From: Streptomyces sp. NBC_00440 | GTDB lineage: Bacteria > Actinomycetota > Actinomycetes > Streptomycetales > Streptomycetaceae | Reading direction: 5' to 3' | DNA: 64,000 nucleotides | Assembly (NCBI RefSeq): GCF_036014215.1 | Contig: NZ_CP107921.1 | Location: forward strand, 7,995,501-8,059,500 | In this document: positions 41,990 to 51,010 of the stretch, piece after piece | Numbering within the stretch: the first letter of the stretch is position 1 | Layout: each line of letters starts with the position of its first letter | Position numbers and translations under genes: made by a program | The notes under the pieces: generated by a model | The model's input: the letters and a program-made list of their open reading frames with translations, nothing else | Told to the model about the DNA's origin: nothing | Databases searched by the model: none

Positions 41990-42478
41990 TTAAATGGCGG
42001 TGGCCTCCGCTGCTTCGGCAGCCTGGACGGTCTTCAGCGCTTCGACCGCCCTGACGAGCGGTGCCAGCTCCGGATCGGCCGCCGCCCGGTCGAGGGCGGC
42101 GCGCAGGGCTGCGTCATTGGTGGGGCGGGCCTGTTCCAGAAGCAGGGCCCCCACCGGGGTGACGTCGGTGTAGATGCCGCGCCGGTCGGTGGGGCAGAGG
42201 TATCGGGAGAGCAGCCCCCGGTCCTCCAGCCGCGTGACGAGCCGGGTGGTGGCGGAGTGGCTGAGGACCACCGCGTCGGCGACCTGCTTCATCTGCAGAT
42301 GGCCGCCCTCCCCGTCGTGCTGGCGGCTCAGGACGTCGAGCAGCGAGTATTCGCGCACGCTCAGCCCGTGGCCCGCCTGGAGCGCGCGCTCGATGTGCGC
42401 CTCGATCCTTCCGTGCAGCAGGGAGAGGGCGCACCAGCTCTGGCTCAGGGCGGTCATCCCCGGGTCCTTCGCTGTCAT
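41990..42478 (-). CDS. MarR-family transcriptional regulator
   Basis: A 162-residue winged-helix regulator: HIERALQAGHGLSVREYSLL, LQMKQVADAVVLSHSATTRL as recognition helices, RLEDRGLLSRYLCPTDRRG for the wing, and a C-terminal dimer helix. MarR proteins repress genes for stress, efflux or catabolism until a small ligand binds. The ATG at 42478 has GAAGGAG 6 bases upstream. A TATAGT -10 lies at 42553-42548 in the minus-strand promoter, near ATTGCAGGCGCGC. Its target is not evident; neighbours on either side are unrelated housekeeping or repair genes. Confidence 0.85.
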   Translation of the reverse strand: MTAKDPGMTALSQSWCALSLLHGRIEAHIERALQAGHGLSVREYSLLDVLSRQHDGEGGHLQMKQVADAVVLSHSATTRLVTRLEDRGLLSRYLCPTDRRGIYTDVTPVGALLLEQARPTNDAALRAALDRAAADPELAPLVRAVEALKTVQAAEAAEATAI

Positions 42479-42610
42479 CGGTGCCTCCTTCGGCGGGAGC
42501 CACCCGGGCCGTTGTCGACCCGGCGTGCCGGTGCCTCCGCGCCGACAACTATAGCGCGCCTGCAATTAAGCGGCGTCCGCAAGTAACAGTCCCGCTGGAG
42601 CCGGGACCGG

Positions 42611-43675
42611 TCAGACGTTGAGGATGTCGGCCAGCCCCGGACCGGACGGTTCCTCCAGCTGTGCGTACGTGCAGCTCCGCGGTTCCCGGTCCGGGCGCCA
42701 CCGGCGCCACTGGGTGGTGTGCCGGAATCGTGCGCCGTTCTCCATGTGGTCGTAGGCCACTTCGAGCACCCGCTCGGGGCGCAGTGGAATCCACGACAGA
42801 TCTTTCTTGCCGCTCCAGCGGCTGGGCGCTCCCGGCAGCCGCGCCGTCTCGTGCGCCGCCTCCTCCGCCCACGCCGCCCAGGGGTGTCCGGCGGCCGACT
42901 CCATGCGCAGGGGCTCCAGCTCGGTGACGAGTTCCGCGCGGCGCTTCATGGAGAAGGCCGCGCAGACGCCGACGTGCTGGAGTGCGCCCTCGCCGTCGTA
43001 CAGGCCCAGCAGCAGTGACCCGACGACCGGGCCGGACCGGTGGAGGCGGTAGCCCGCCACGACGACGTCCGCCGTCCTTTCGTGCTTGATCTTGTACATC
43101 GCGCGCTCGTTGGGCAGATACGGCAGGTCGAGCGGCTTGGCGACCACGCCGTCGAGGCCGGCGCCCTCGAAGGTGCGGAACCAGTCCTCGGCCACATCCG
43201 CGTCGGTCGTGGCGGGCGCGACATGCACGGGCGGCCCGGCTGAGGCCAGCGACGAGGTCAGCTGTTCCCGCCTGACCGCTTGGCCCGTCGCCATCAGCGA
43301 CTCGTCGCCCAGGGCCAGCAGGTCGAACGCGATGAACGACGCGGGGGTCTGTTCGGCGAGGAGTTTCACCCGGGACGCCGCGGGATGGATCCGCTCGGTG
43401 AGCGCGTCGAAGTCCAGCCGGCCGTCCCGGGTGATGACGATCTCGCCGTCCAGGACGCACCGCTGGGGCAGGTTGCGCAGCAGCGCTTCCGCCAGCTCGG
43501 GGAAGTACCGGGTGAGCGTCTTGCCCGTACGGCTGGTCAGTTCGACCTCCGGGCCGTCCCGGAAGACGATCGCCCGGAATCCGTCCCACTTGCCCTCGTA
43601 CTGCATACCGGGCGGGATCTTCTTCACGGACTTGGCGAGCATGGGCCTGACGGGCGGCAGAACAGGCAGATCCAT
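42611..43675 (-). CDS. ligC: ATP-dependent DNA ligase (LigC / LigD ligase-domain type)
   Basis: A 354-residue nucleotidyltransferase ligase. Motif I is KWDGFRA with adenylated Lys29; DGEIVI (motif III) and FIAFDLLAL follow; motif IV is EGAGLDGVVAKP and motif V MYKIKHERTADVVVAGY. The C-terminal OB-fold (VGSLLLGLYDGEGALQHVGV) completes the enzyme. It seals DNA nicks and can act in non-homologous end joining with Ku. It is divergently arranged with a LigD-type polymerase gene 74 bases away. No ku gene lies in this window. Confidence 0.88.
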   Translation of the reverse strand: MDLPVLPPVRPMLAKSVKKIPPGMQYEGKWDGFRAIVFRDGPEVELTSRTGKTLTRYFPELAEALLRNLPQRCVLDGEIVITRDGRLDFDALTERIHPAASRVKLLAEQTPASFIAFDLLALGDESLMATGQAVRREQLTSSLASAGPPVHVAPATTDADVAEDWFRTFEGAGLDGVVAKPLDLPYLPNERAMYKIKHERTADVVVAGYRLHRSGPVVGSLLLGLYDGEGALQHVGVCAAFSMKRRAELVTELEPLRMESAAGHPWAAWAEEAAHETARLPGAPSRWSGKKDLSWIPLRPERVLEVAYDHMENGARFRHTTQWRRWRPDREPRSCTYAQLEEPSGPGLADILNV

Positions 43676-43749
43676 ACTCGGATTCTGCCGCCGGACGCCA
43701 CATACCGCCCGATATGCGAAGTGGGCACCCGGCGCTTAGCGTGACGCGC

Positions 43750-44775
43750 ATGGGTGCAGCAGTGGAGCTCGAAGCGGGGGAGCGGACGGTACGGCTCTCC
43801 AGTCCCGACAAGATCTACTTTCCGGAACGGGGCTTCACCAAGCTCGATCTCGCCCAGTACTACATCGCGGTCGGCGCGGGCATCACCCGCGCTCTGCGGG
43901 ACCGCCCCACCACACTCCAGCGCTACCCGGACGGGCTGGCCGGCGAGTCCTTCTACCAGAAGCGCGCGCCGAAGAACCTCCCGGACTGGATCCCCACCGG
44001 CACCGTCACCTTTCCCAGCGGCCGTACCGCGGACGAGATGTGCCCGACCGAGCCGGCCGCGGTGCTCTGGGCCGCGCAGTTCGCCACCTTCACCTTCCAC
44101 CCCTGGCCGGTGCGCCGTCAGGATCCGGACCACCCGGACGAACTGCGGATCGATCTCGACCCGCAGCCGGGCACCGACTTCGACGACGCGGTGCGCGCGG
44201 CCCATGAACTGCGCGCCGTACTCGACGATTTCGGCGGGCTGCGCGGCTGGCCCAAAACGTCCGGCGGCCGTGGACTCCATCTCTTCGTGCCCATCGAGCC
44301 CCGGTGGACCTTCACGGAAGTGCGGCGGGCCGTCATCGCCTGCGGGCGCGAACTGGAGCGCCGGATGCCGGAACGGGTGACCACGGCCTGGTGGAAGGAG
44401 GAGCGGGGCGAGCGCATCTTCGTCGACTTCAACCAGACGGCCCGCGACCGCACGATCGCCTCCGCATACTCGGTCCGCCCCCATCCGCGCGCCCAGGTGT
44501 CGGCGCCACTGCGCTGGGACGAGGTCGGCAGCGTGCACCCCGCCGACTTCGACATCGCCTCCATGCGGGACCGCTACGCCGACCTCGGTGACGTGCACGC
44601 GGACATGGACGACCACCGCTTCCGCCTCGACGCCCTGCTGGAACTGGCCGACCGGGACGAACGGGACCGCGGCCTGGGCGACCTCCCGTATCCGCCCGAG
44701 TACCCGAAGATGCCGGGTGAGCCCAAACGCGTACAGCCGAGCCGTGCCAGGCACGACTCGGAGCACGACGCATAG
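43750..44775 (+). CDS. LigD-type polymerase/primase (archaeo-eukaryotic primase fold)
   Basis: A 341-residue stand-alone polymerase domain of the LigD family. Key blocks: LSSPDKIYFPERGFTKLDLA at the start, RYPDGLAGESFYQKRAPKN, LRIDLDPQPGTDFDDAV with the DxD metal site, and SGGRGLHLFVPI with the catalytic His. It adds a few (ribo)nucleotides at broken ends in end joining. The ATG at 43750 lacks a ribosome binding site; GTG at 43741 is an alternative, and a leaderless transcript is possible. Divergent from the DNA ligase gene, so both could be controlled from one intergenic region. Confidence 0.87.
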   Translation: MGAAVELEAGERTVRLSSPDKIYFPERGFTKLDLAQYYIAVGAGITRALRDRPTTLQRYPDGLAGESFYQKRAPKNLPDWIPTGTVTFPSGRTADEMCPTEPAAVLWAAQFATFTFHPWPVRRQDPDHPDELRIDLDPQPGTDFDDAVRAAHELRAVLDDFGGLRGWPKTSGGRGLHLFVPIEPRWTFTEVRRAVIACGRELERRMPERVTTAWWKEERGERIFVDFNQTARDRTIASAYSVRPHPRAQVSAPLRWDEVGSVHPADFDIASMRDRYADLGDVHADMDDHRFRLDALLELADRDERDRGLGDLPYPPEYPKMPGEPKRVQPSRARHDSEHDA

Positions 44776-44811
44776 CCGGGGACGCCCCGGGCGCCCCCGG
44801 GACGGTACGCG

Positions 44812-46173
44812 TCAGCCGCGGGCGGTCATGGACGCCGTGTGCTCACGCACCTGCTCCGGGGTGAGATAGGAGTCCGTGTACTCGAAGTCCCGCAGCGTCG
44901 CGGGCTTCTGCGACTGGAAACCGGTCCGTACGAAGTCGTCCCCGGCGATGGCGTTGATCATCCAGTTGGTCATCACCCGGGTCTTGGCGACATTGGTGCG
45001 CAGCGCCGACCAGTGGTAGCCGCGGGCCACCGCCTGCGCCGACAGGCCGCGCAGCTCGATTCCGAGCGGCTTCGAAACGGCGTCCCTGCCACCCAGGTCG
45101 ACCACAAGCCCCAGATCCTTGTGGACATAGGGCTGGAGCGGCTGATGACGCAGCGACGCCACGATGTTCTCCGCGAGCTTCCGGCCCTGGCGCATCGAGT
45201 GCTGTGCGGTGGGCGGGCAGATCGCGCCGTCCCCCTTGGCGAGGTCCGGTACGGCGGCGGCGTCGCCGAGGGCGTAGACCCCGTCGAGCCCCGGCACCGT
45301 CATCTCAGGTGTCACCGCGAGGCGTCCGCGTACCGTCTCGGCGCCCAGAGTGGCGATCAGCGGACTCGCCGCGACACCCGCTGTCCAGATCAGAGTGCGG
45401 CACGGGAGGACCCGGCCGTCGGTGAACGTCACCTTGTCCGGACCGGCCTCGGCGATCGACACCCCGAGCGAGACCTCGATGCCGCGTCCGCGCAGGATCT
45501 CCAGCGCACTGCGCCCGAGCTTGTCGCCGAGCTCCGGCATCAGCTTCGGAGCGATGTCGATCAGATGCCACTTGACCAGCTTCGGATCGATGCGCGGATA
45601 GTGCTTCACGGCGTTCTTGGTGAGGCGCTGCAGACAGGCGGCCGTCTCGGTGCCCGCGTAGCCGCCGCCGACCACCACGAACTGGAGTCGGGACGCCCGC
45701 TCCGCCTCGTCGTGGCTGGCATCCGCCAGGTCCAGCTGGGCGATCACATGGTCGCGGATGTACGCGGCCTCGGCCAGGGTCTTCATCCCGCGCGCATTGT
45801 CGACGAGGCCGGGGATGTCGAACGTACGGGTGATGCTGCCCGGGGACAGCACGATCTGGTCGTAGCGCTCGTTGACGATCTCACCGGTGATGTCGCGGAT
45901 GACGCAGACCTTCGCCTTGGTGTCGACCCCGATGGCCCCGCCGGGAATGATCCGCGTGCGGTGTTTCTGGCTTCGGCGCAGCGACACGGCGACCGACTGC
46001 GGGGTGAGAACGCCGGAGGCGACCTGGGGCAGCAACGGCAGATAGAGCTGGTAGGAGAAGGGCGCGACAAGCGCGATCTCGGCCTCGCCGGGGATGAGCC
46101 GCCGCTCAAGGCGGCGTACGCACTCCACTCCGGCGAAGCCGGCGCCCACTACGAGAATCCTGGGTCGTCCCAC
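44812..46173 (-). CDS. ndh: Type II NADH dehydrogenase-like FAD oxidoreductase
   Basis: A 453-residue two-dinucleotide-fold flavoprotein. RPRILVVGAGFAGVECVRRL (residues 3-22) binds FAD and LQFVVVGGGYAGTETAACL binds NADH. GVYALGDAAAVPDL near residue 310 is the second FAD contact, and a quinone-site-like AxxQ region (PPTAQHSMRQGRKLAENI) follows. It would oxidise NADH and pass electrons to menaquinone without pumping protons, at the inner face of the membrane through its C-terminal amphipathic helix. The start is a GTG at 46173 with AAGGGA upstream. Convergent with the polymerase gene. Confidence 0.85.
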   Translation of the reverse strand: MGRPRILVVGAGFAGVECVRRLERRLIPGEAEIALVAPFSYQLYLPLLPQVASGVLTPQSVAVSLRRSQKHRTRIIPGGAIGVDTKAKVCVIRDITGEIVNERYDQIVLSPGSITRTFDIPGLVDNARGMKTLAEAAYIRDHVIAQLDLADASHDEAERASRLQFVVVGGGYAGTETAACLQRLTKNAVKHYPRIDPKLVKWHLIDIAPKLMPELGDKLGRSALEILRGRGIEVSLGVSIAEAGPDKVTFTDGRVLPCRTLIWTAGVAASPLIATLGAETVRGRLAVTPEMTVPGLDGVYALGDAAAVPDLAKGDGAICPPTAQHSMRQGRKLAENIVASLRHQPLQPYVHKDLGLVVDLGGRDAVSKPLGIELRGLSAQAVARGYHWSALRTNVAKTRVMTNWMINAIAGDDFVRTGFQSQKPATLRDFEYTDSYLTPEQVREHTASMTARG

Positions 46174-46510
46174 GGTGTTCGTCCCTTCTCAGGTCTGCCC
46201 GGTCATCCGTCCCCTCCCGCCTGCCCCGTGGGGCGGGTGACGGCACGTGTGAATCGCGCCCTGACCGCTGCCCGGCACAGCCCATCTTCGCGGGCCGGAG
46301 GAGAGTCCGCCTGCTGAACCCCGCAGAAGGGCTCCGCCGGGCACGGAGCGCGTCCGGCCGAAGGCGCTGTGTCGTCGGGGCCCGCTTTCTGCGGCGTTGT
46401 CTACCGTGGATCTCATGACGCCCTTGCAGGAGCGGGTGAGTTTCGGCTGAGCCGGTGGGTTCCCGCTGAGGCTGCGCCGGTCCGCCGGCAGAGGTCCTAG
46501 AGTGTCGGGC

Positions 46511-47329
46511 ATGGGGGATTCGCGGCCGACATCGGCGTTCTACTCGGAGAACATCACACCTTCGGCCACCGACCGGCTGGTCGGAGCGCTGGATGTGCAG
46601 GCGGCGAGCGCGGGCGTGCGCCGACTGCGGGAGTGGGCGCACCACGCGCTGGCCGCTCGCCCGGGCGAGCGCGCGCTCGACATCGGGGCCGGGACCGGTT
46701 CGGAGACCCAGGTGCTCGCGGCGGCGGTGACCGACAGCGGCGCGGCGACCGGGGTGGAGCCGAACCCGGGACTGCGGGAGGTCGCCGAGCGCCGTGCGAC
46801 CGAAGCACTGAGCGGTGCCCGCTTCGTGCCCGGCGATGCCTACGCGCTCCCGGTGGAGGACGCCGGTCTTGATGTCGTCTGGTGCGAGCGGGTGTTCCAG
46901 CACCTCGCGGAACCCGACAGGGCGGCGGCGGAGATCGCGCGCGTGCTGCGGCCCGGTGGGCGGGTCGCCCTGCTCGACACCGACTGGGCCACCACGATCC
47001 TGCACCCCGGAGACCCGGAGGTGGTGGCGGTCCTCACCGGTGGCGCCCTCACGGTGGCGGCCAACCCGAACGCCGGGCGCAGACTGACAGGCCAACTGGC
47101 CGCTGTGGGGCTGGAGATCGACGACCTCGGCTCGCAGGCGCTCATCCAGGACCACCGGAAGGTCAGCTGGCCCATCATCCGGATGCTCGGCGAGACAGCC
47201 GTAAAGCGCGAACTGATCACGGAGCAGCAGCGGGACCAGCTGTACGCGGACCTCACGGCGGCCGCGGAGCACAGCGCGCTGCATATGTCCGTCACCATGT
47301 TCGGCGTCGTCGCGCACCGGCCCGTCTGA
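46511..47329 (+). CDS. SAM-dependent methyltransferase (UbiE/Methyltransf_11 type)
   Basis: A 272-residue class I methyltransferase: ALDIGAGTGSETQVLA (motif I), GVEPNPGL, RFVPGDAYALPVEDAGLDVV (motif II), and RVLRPGGRVALLDTDW (motif III/IV). Substrate unknown. The ATG at 46511 has no ribosome binding site, but TAGAGT (46498-46503) lies at the right distance for a -10 whose +1 would be at or near the ATG; a leaderless mRNA is therefore likely. GTG at 46502 in the same frame is the alternative. The next gene follows 57 bases later on the same strand. Confidence 0.8.
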   Translation: MGDSRPTSAFYSENITPSATDRLVGALDVQAASAGVRRLREWAHHALAARPGERALDIGAGTGSETQVLAAAVTDSGAATGVEPNPGLREVAERRATEALSGARFVPGDAYALPVEDAGLDVVWCERVFQHLAEPDRAAAEIARVLRPGGRVALLDTDWATTILHPGDPEVVAVLTGGALTVAANPNAGRRLTGQLAAVGLEIDDLGSQALIQDHRKVSWPIIRMLGETAVKRELITEQQRDQLYADLTAAAEHSALHMSVTMFGVVAHRPV

Positions 47330-47386
47330 GCCAGCCGCCGACGCCGCGACGCCACCCCGGCGCGCCCGCCGGTATCGTGCGGATCC

Positions 47387-48028
47387 ATGAACACCGACAC
47401 CGACACCGCTGCCGTGAGGGACCGCCACGTCGCTGTGCCGGGGGCGAATCACCGTATGACGAGCACCGCCGTGGCCCGTACCGTCACCGACGTACTCCAG
47501 CCGCGTAACGTCCTGTTGGCCGGAATGCCCGGTATCGGCATCGCGGCTGCGGGGGACTGGACCGGCATCCCCTGGGGGCTGCTCGGCGCCCTGTGCGCGG
47601 GGCTGGTCCCCGCTGCGTTCATCGAGTGGGAGCGCCGGCGCGGCACCTGGGGCGACCGGCATGTGCTCGACCGCAGGCAGCGCGCCCCGATCTTCCTCGT
47701 CATCCTCGGCTCGGTCGGTACCGGCGCCGCCCTGATGATCGCCGGCGGCGCGCCCCGGGGGATTCTGCTGGCCATGCTCGCCCTCTGGGCGATGACCGTG
47801 GTCCTGCTGGCGGTCAACACCGTATGGAAGATCAGTGTGGACGCGGCGGTGGCATCGGCGGTCGTCGCGATGCTGGCCGCCGTCCACGCGCCGTGGTGGA
47901 CCGCCGGTTACGTCATGGTGGCCGCGGTCTGCTGGTCCCGTGTCGCGCTCGCGTACCACTCCGTCGCGCAGACGGTCGCGGGCGCCTCGCTCGGCGCGGC
48001 CACGGCTGCCGTTCTGGTCCTGGCGTAA
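47387..48028 (+). CDS. PAP2-like membrane protein with altered active-site residues
   Basis: A 213-residue protein with about six hydrophobic helices. The C-terminal part WKISVDAAVASAVVAML and SRVALAYHSVAQTVAGASLG occupies the positions of the PAP2 phosphatase motifs (normally a His in the K-x-S-x-H segment, and S-R-x5-H-x3-D). Here the first His position is Asp and the final Asp is Gln, while Arg and His of the last motif remain. It may be inactive or act on an unusual lipid-linked phosphate. Start: ATG at 47387 (MNTDTDTAAV); a later in-frame ATG lies 23 codons in. Confidence 0.65.
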   Translation: MNTDTDTAAVRDRHVAVPGANHRMTSTAVARTVTDVLQPRNVLLAGMPGIGIAAAGDWTGIPWGLLGALCAGLVPAAFIEWERRRGTWGDRHVLDRRQRAPIFLVILGSVGTGAALMIAGGAPRGILLAMLALWAMTVVLLAVNTVWKISVDAAVASAVVAMLAAVHAPWWTAGYVMVAAVCWSRVALAYHSVAQTVAGASLGAATAAVLVLA

Positions 48029-48162
48029 CCGGGTCCTGGCCTAACCGGTTCGCACCGGGTTCCAGGTCTCGTACGGATTCGGCCGACCGGCCTGCTCGGT
48101 CCGAACTCCCCTTGCCGGGAACCGTTTTGGAGATATGGGGGAAGGCTCCGTACGATCCGGTG

Positions 48163-49431
48163 ATGATCATGAGAAAACGGCTGGCGGCCGGGGTGTGCAC
48201 GCTCCTGGCTGCCCTGGTCGTCGGAACCTTCCCCACCGGCGCCGCCGCTGCCGATGAACCGTCCGACAAGCCATCGCCCAAGGTCGAGTTGGTGCTCGAC
48301 GTGAGTGGTTCGATGCGGACGCGCGACATCGACGGCGGCTCGCGGATGACGGCGGCGAAGCAGGCGTTCAACGAAGTGCTCGACGGGGTGCCCGAAGAAG
48401 TGCAGCTGGGCATACGCACGCTGGGTGCGAACTACCCCGGCAACGACCGCAGGACCGGGTGCAAGGACACCCGGCAGCTCTACCCGGTGGGACAACTCGA
48501 CCGGACCGAGGCCAAGACGGCGGTCGCCACGCTCGCGCCCACCGGCTGGACGCCGATCGGACCCGCCCTCCAGGCGGCGGCCCGGGACCTCAAGGGCGGT
48601 GACACCACCCGCCGTATCGTCCTCATCAGCGACGGCGAGGACACCTGCGCGCCGCTCGACCCGTGCGTGGTGGCACGCGACATCGCCGCCCAGGGCATCC
48701 ACCTCGTCATCGACACACTGGGCCTGGTGCCCGATGCCAAGACCCGCAAGCAGCTGACCTGCATCGCGGACGCCACCGGCGGTACCTACACCGCGGTGCG
48801 CCACACCAATGAACTCTCCGGGCGCGTCACGCAGTTGGTGGACCGCGCGGCCGACCCGGTCGCCACACCGGTGGCCACCGAGGGTACGGACACCTGCACG
48901 AACGCCCCGCAGCTCAAGGCCGGGCTCTACAGCGACCGGGAGAGGTTCGCCGAGCACCGCTGGTACCGGGTGGACGTCCGCCCCGGTCAGGAACTGCGTG
49001 CCTCCGTCAGCGTCGCCGCCGACCGGGCCGTCAACAACGACTACGGCGTACTGCTCCGGGCGTTGACCGTCCAGGGGCGGGAGATCGTACGAGGGCAGGA
49101 ATCGGGCACCGGGCGCACCGACGCCATCTCCACGGGCCTGCGCTATCCGAAGCCGTCCGTCGACTCGGACGACACACAGACCGCGGCGGAGACCGTCTGC
49201 CTCCAGGTCAGCAACTCCTTCTCGGCGCCTCCCTCGGTCAAGACCACGCCCGGCCTGCCCGTCGAACTGAACATCGCCGTCGTGGACGCACCCCACGAGG
49301 CATCCGACGTGGCCGCCTTCGGGCTCGGCCGCGGCTGGTGGCTGCTCGGCGTCCTGGCACTGACCGGCCTGGTCGCAGGCGTGCTGTGGGGCTGGATTTC
49401 GCGCCTGCGTTTCGCCGGGAGGACCAACTGA
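48163..49431 (+). CDS. Secreted, membrane-anchored von Willebrand factor A protein
   Basis: A 422-residue protein. Residues 1-31 are a signal peptide (MIMRKRLAAGVCTLLAALVV, cleavage after AAA). A VWA domain follows: VELVLDVSGSM carries the metal site DxSxS, with TGWTPIGPAL and ISDGEDTC as the other metal contacts. A second beta-rich domain (about 240-375, AEHRWYRVDVRPGQELRASV) resembles pre-peptidase C-terminal (PPC) domains. A single C-terminal helix GRGWWLLGVLALTGLVAGVL anchors it, with a basic tail inside. The stop codon overlaps the ATG of the next gene (TGATG), so both are co-translated. Extracellular adhesion or complex assembly is inferred. Confidence 0.8.
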   Translation: MIMRKRLAAGVCTLLAALVVGTFPTGAAAADEPSDKPSPKVELVLDVSGSMRTRDIDGGSRMTAAKQAFNEVLDGVPEEVQLGIRTLGANYPGNDRRTGCKDTRQLYPVGQLDRTEAKTAVATLAPTGWTPIGPALQAAARDLKGGDTTRRIVLISDGEDTCAPLDPCVVARDIAAQGIHLVIDTLGLVPDAKTRKQLTCIADATGGTYTAVRHTNELSGRVTQLVDRAADPVATPVATEGTDTCTNAPQLKAGLYSDRERFAEHRWYRVDVRPGQELRASVSVAADRAVNNDYGVLLRALTVQGREIVRGQESGTGRTDAISTGLRYPKPSVDSDDTQTAAETVCLQVSNSFSAPPSVKTTPGLPVELNIAVVDAPHEASDVAAFGLGRGWWLLGVLALTGLVAGVLWGWISRLRFAGRTN

Positions 49432-50300
49432 TGCGGATCAACCGGATACTCCCGCTCACCGTCCTGGCCGGTCTGGCTCTCTTCGGCGGGGCCGGGACAG
49501 CAGCGGCTGACACGGAGACGCCGTCTCCGGCCCCGTCGTCCTCTGCGCACAGCAGCGGCGCGCCGACCCAGGCGGGCACGGCATTCCGTACGGCGACCGC
49601 CGTCCGGCAGGGGCAGCACGCCACCGCGAGCGCTTCGACGGGCGACTACCTGTACTGGGTCTTCCCCGCCGACGCGGGCCAGTCGGCCACGGTCGACGCC
49701 ACCGTGAAGCTGCCGGAAGCCTCGGCCCGCCACGGTGCCTCGACCTGGCAGCTCGATGTCTATGACGGGCTGCGCAGGCGGCAGTCGTGCCAGTACGGCA
49801 GCCAGACCCGGGTGGCGGCAGCGGATGCCGCGTCCGTCACCATGACCTGCCATCTGCGTACGGTCCGGTCCTGGGCGGAGCCCTGGGCCAACGACCCGCT
49901 GCCGGGCAGCTACTACATCCGGCTGACGGTCCTCGACCTTCCGCAGGAGGATCTCGGGCTGCCGGTGCAGGCCGATGTCGTGGCCACATCGTCCGGCAGC
50001 GGCGGAGCACATGCCGTGGACGGTTCGCTCTCTTCCCCGCTGACAGCGGTCACCGCTCCGGACGCCTCATCGTCCCCGTCGGACACTTCCGGCACCTCGG
50101 ACTCGGCGGACGCGTCGGACACGGCGACGCCCGCGGGTACTGCCGCCGAACCGGAGGACGGCTGGTCGTCCGGCTGGTGGTCCGACCGCTGGATCTGGAC
50201 CGTGGGCGGCGGAGTGCTGGGCGCGCTCGCCGGTGTCGCCGGATACTCGATGGCACGCGGCCCCGGCAGGTCGTCCTACCGGCGCCCGCCGATCGCCTGA
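49431..50300 (+). CDS. Secreted membrane-anchored partner of the VWA protein
   Basis: A 289-residue protein. Residues 1-26 are a signal peptide (MRINRILPLTVLAGLALFGG). The core (about 50-185) has a beta-sandwich pattern (DYLYWVFPADAGQSATVDAT, LPGSYYIRLTVLDLP) similar to the second domain of the preceding VWA protein. A Ser/Thr/Asp-rich stalk (about 190-245, SSPSDTSGTSDSADASDTAT) leads to a C-terminal helix IWTVGGGVLGALAGVAGYSM. Two cysteines in the core may form a disulphide. I do not recognise a named family. Start-stop overlap with the VWA gene argues for a complex of the two on the cell surface. Confidence 0.75.
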   Translation: MRINRILPLTVLAGLALFGGAGTAAADTETPSPAPSSSAHSSGAPTQAGTAFRTATAVRQGQHATASASTGDYLYWVFPADAGQSATVDATVKLPEASARHGASTWQLDVYDGLRRRQSCQYGSQTRVAAADAASVTMTCHLRTVRSWAEPWANDPLPGSYYIRLTVLDLPQEDLGLPVQADVVATSSGSGGAHAVDGSLSSPLTAVTAPDASSSPSDTSGTSDSADASDTATPAGTAAEPEDGWSSGWWSDRWIWTVGGGVLGALAGVAGYSMARGPGRSSYRRPPIA

Positions 50301-50371
50301 GACAAGGGCCTGAGGCAGCGGTCCCCGTCCGGCGCGGTCTGCGCCGGACGGGGACCCGGCGGCGTGCGGCG

Positions 50372-51010
50372 CTATTCGGGCCAGGCGGAGTTGAGGATGA
50401 TGTCCACGAAGTCCTGCCGGGTGAAGCCCGGTACGAAGTGGGCGAGCACATCGTCGTTCATGGTGCCGAAGGTGGTGTCGGGCCGGTCCTTCATCCCGTC
50501 GGTGAAGGCCCGCAGGATGCGCTGCTTGAAGTCCGGCCGGTGGTGGGCGCCGGTGACCGCTGCGATCTGCTCGGCGGTGATCTCGTCGAGGTCCAGCCCG
50601 AGGACGTCCGTCTCCACGCCCGCGGTGACCAGAGCGATCTCCGGATCGAGATGCCCGGGGATGCCGGGGGTGGTGTGCAGCGCGATGGCAAGCCAGACCG
50701 CGCGGGCCTCCGCCTCGCTGCGGCCGTGCTCCAGGAGGAAGTCCCGGGCGAGATCAGCCCCGTCGACCTCGAACCGCTGGTCGGTGCGCCGGTGGCGCTC
50801 GGTCAGCCCCAGGTCGTGGAACATCGCCCCCACGTAGAGCAGCTCCGGGTCCGGGGTGAGCCCCCGCCGCCTCCCTTTCAGGGAGCCGAAGAGGAACACC
50901 CGGCGCGAGTGGTCGAAGAGCAGCGGTCCGGCAGCCTCACGGACCAGTTCCGTGGCCTCGCGGGCCAGTGCGGTGTCGGGAATGGCGATCCCCGCAATCG
51001 TCTCGGTCAT
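50372..51010 (-). CDS. HD-domain hydrolase (cyanamide-hydratase-like)
   Basis: A 212-residue HD-domain protein. LFDHSRRVFLFGS gives the first His, LLYVGAMFHDLGLTERH the HD pair, and LAIALHTTPGIPG the later His, so the metal site is complete. FEVDGADLARDFLLEHGRSE between them is typical of the HD group that includes cyanamide hydratase and related small-molecule hydrolases. The substrate is not predictable. Start: ATG at 51010 with CGGAGACC upstream. Divergent from the GlxA-type regulator gene 130 bases away, which may control it. Confidence 0.8.
   Translation of the reverse strand: MTETIAGIAIPDTALAREATELVREAAGPLLFDHSRRVFLFGSLKGRRRGLTPDPELLYVGAMFHDLGLTERHRRTDQRFEVDGADLARDFLLEHGRSEAEARAVWLAIALHTTPGIPGHLDPEIALVTAGVETDVLGLDLDEITAEQIAAVTGAHHRPDFKQRILRAFTDGMKDRPDTTFGTMNDDVLAHFVPGFTRQDFVDIILNSAWPE

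Noticed and set aside
44776..44811. A CCCGGGCGCCCCCGGG hairpin between the convergent polymerase and NADH dehydrogenase genes
   Set aside because: The stem is short and imperfect, and the gap is only 36 bases; I cannot separate it from chance in GC-rich DNA.
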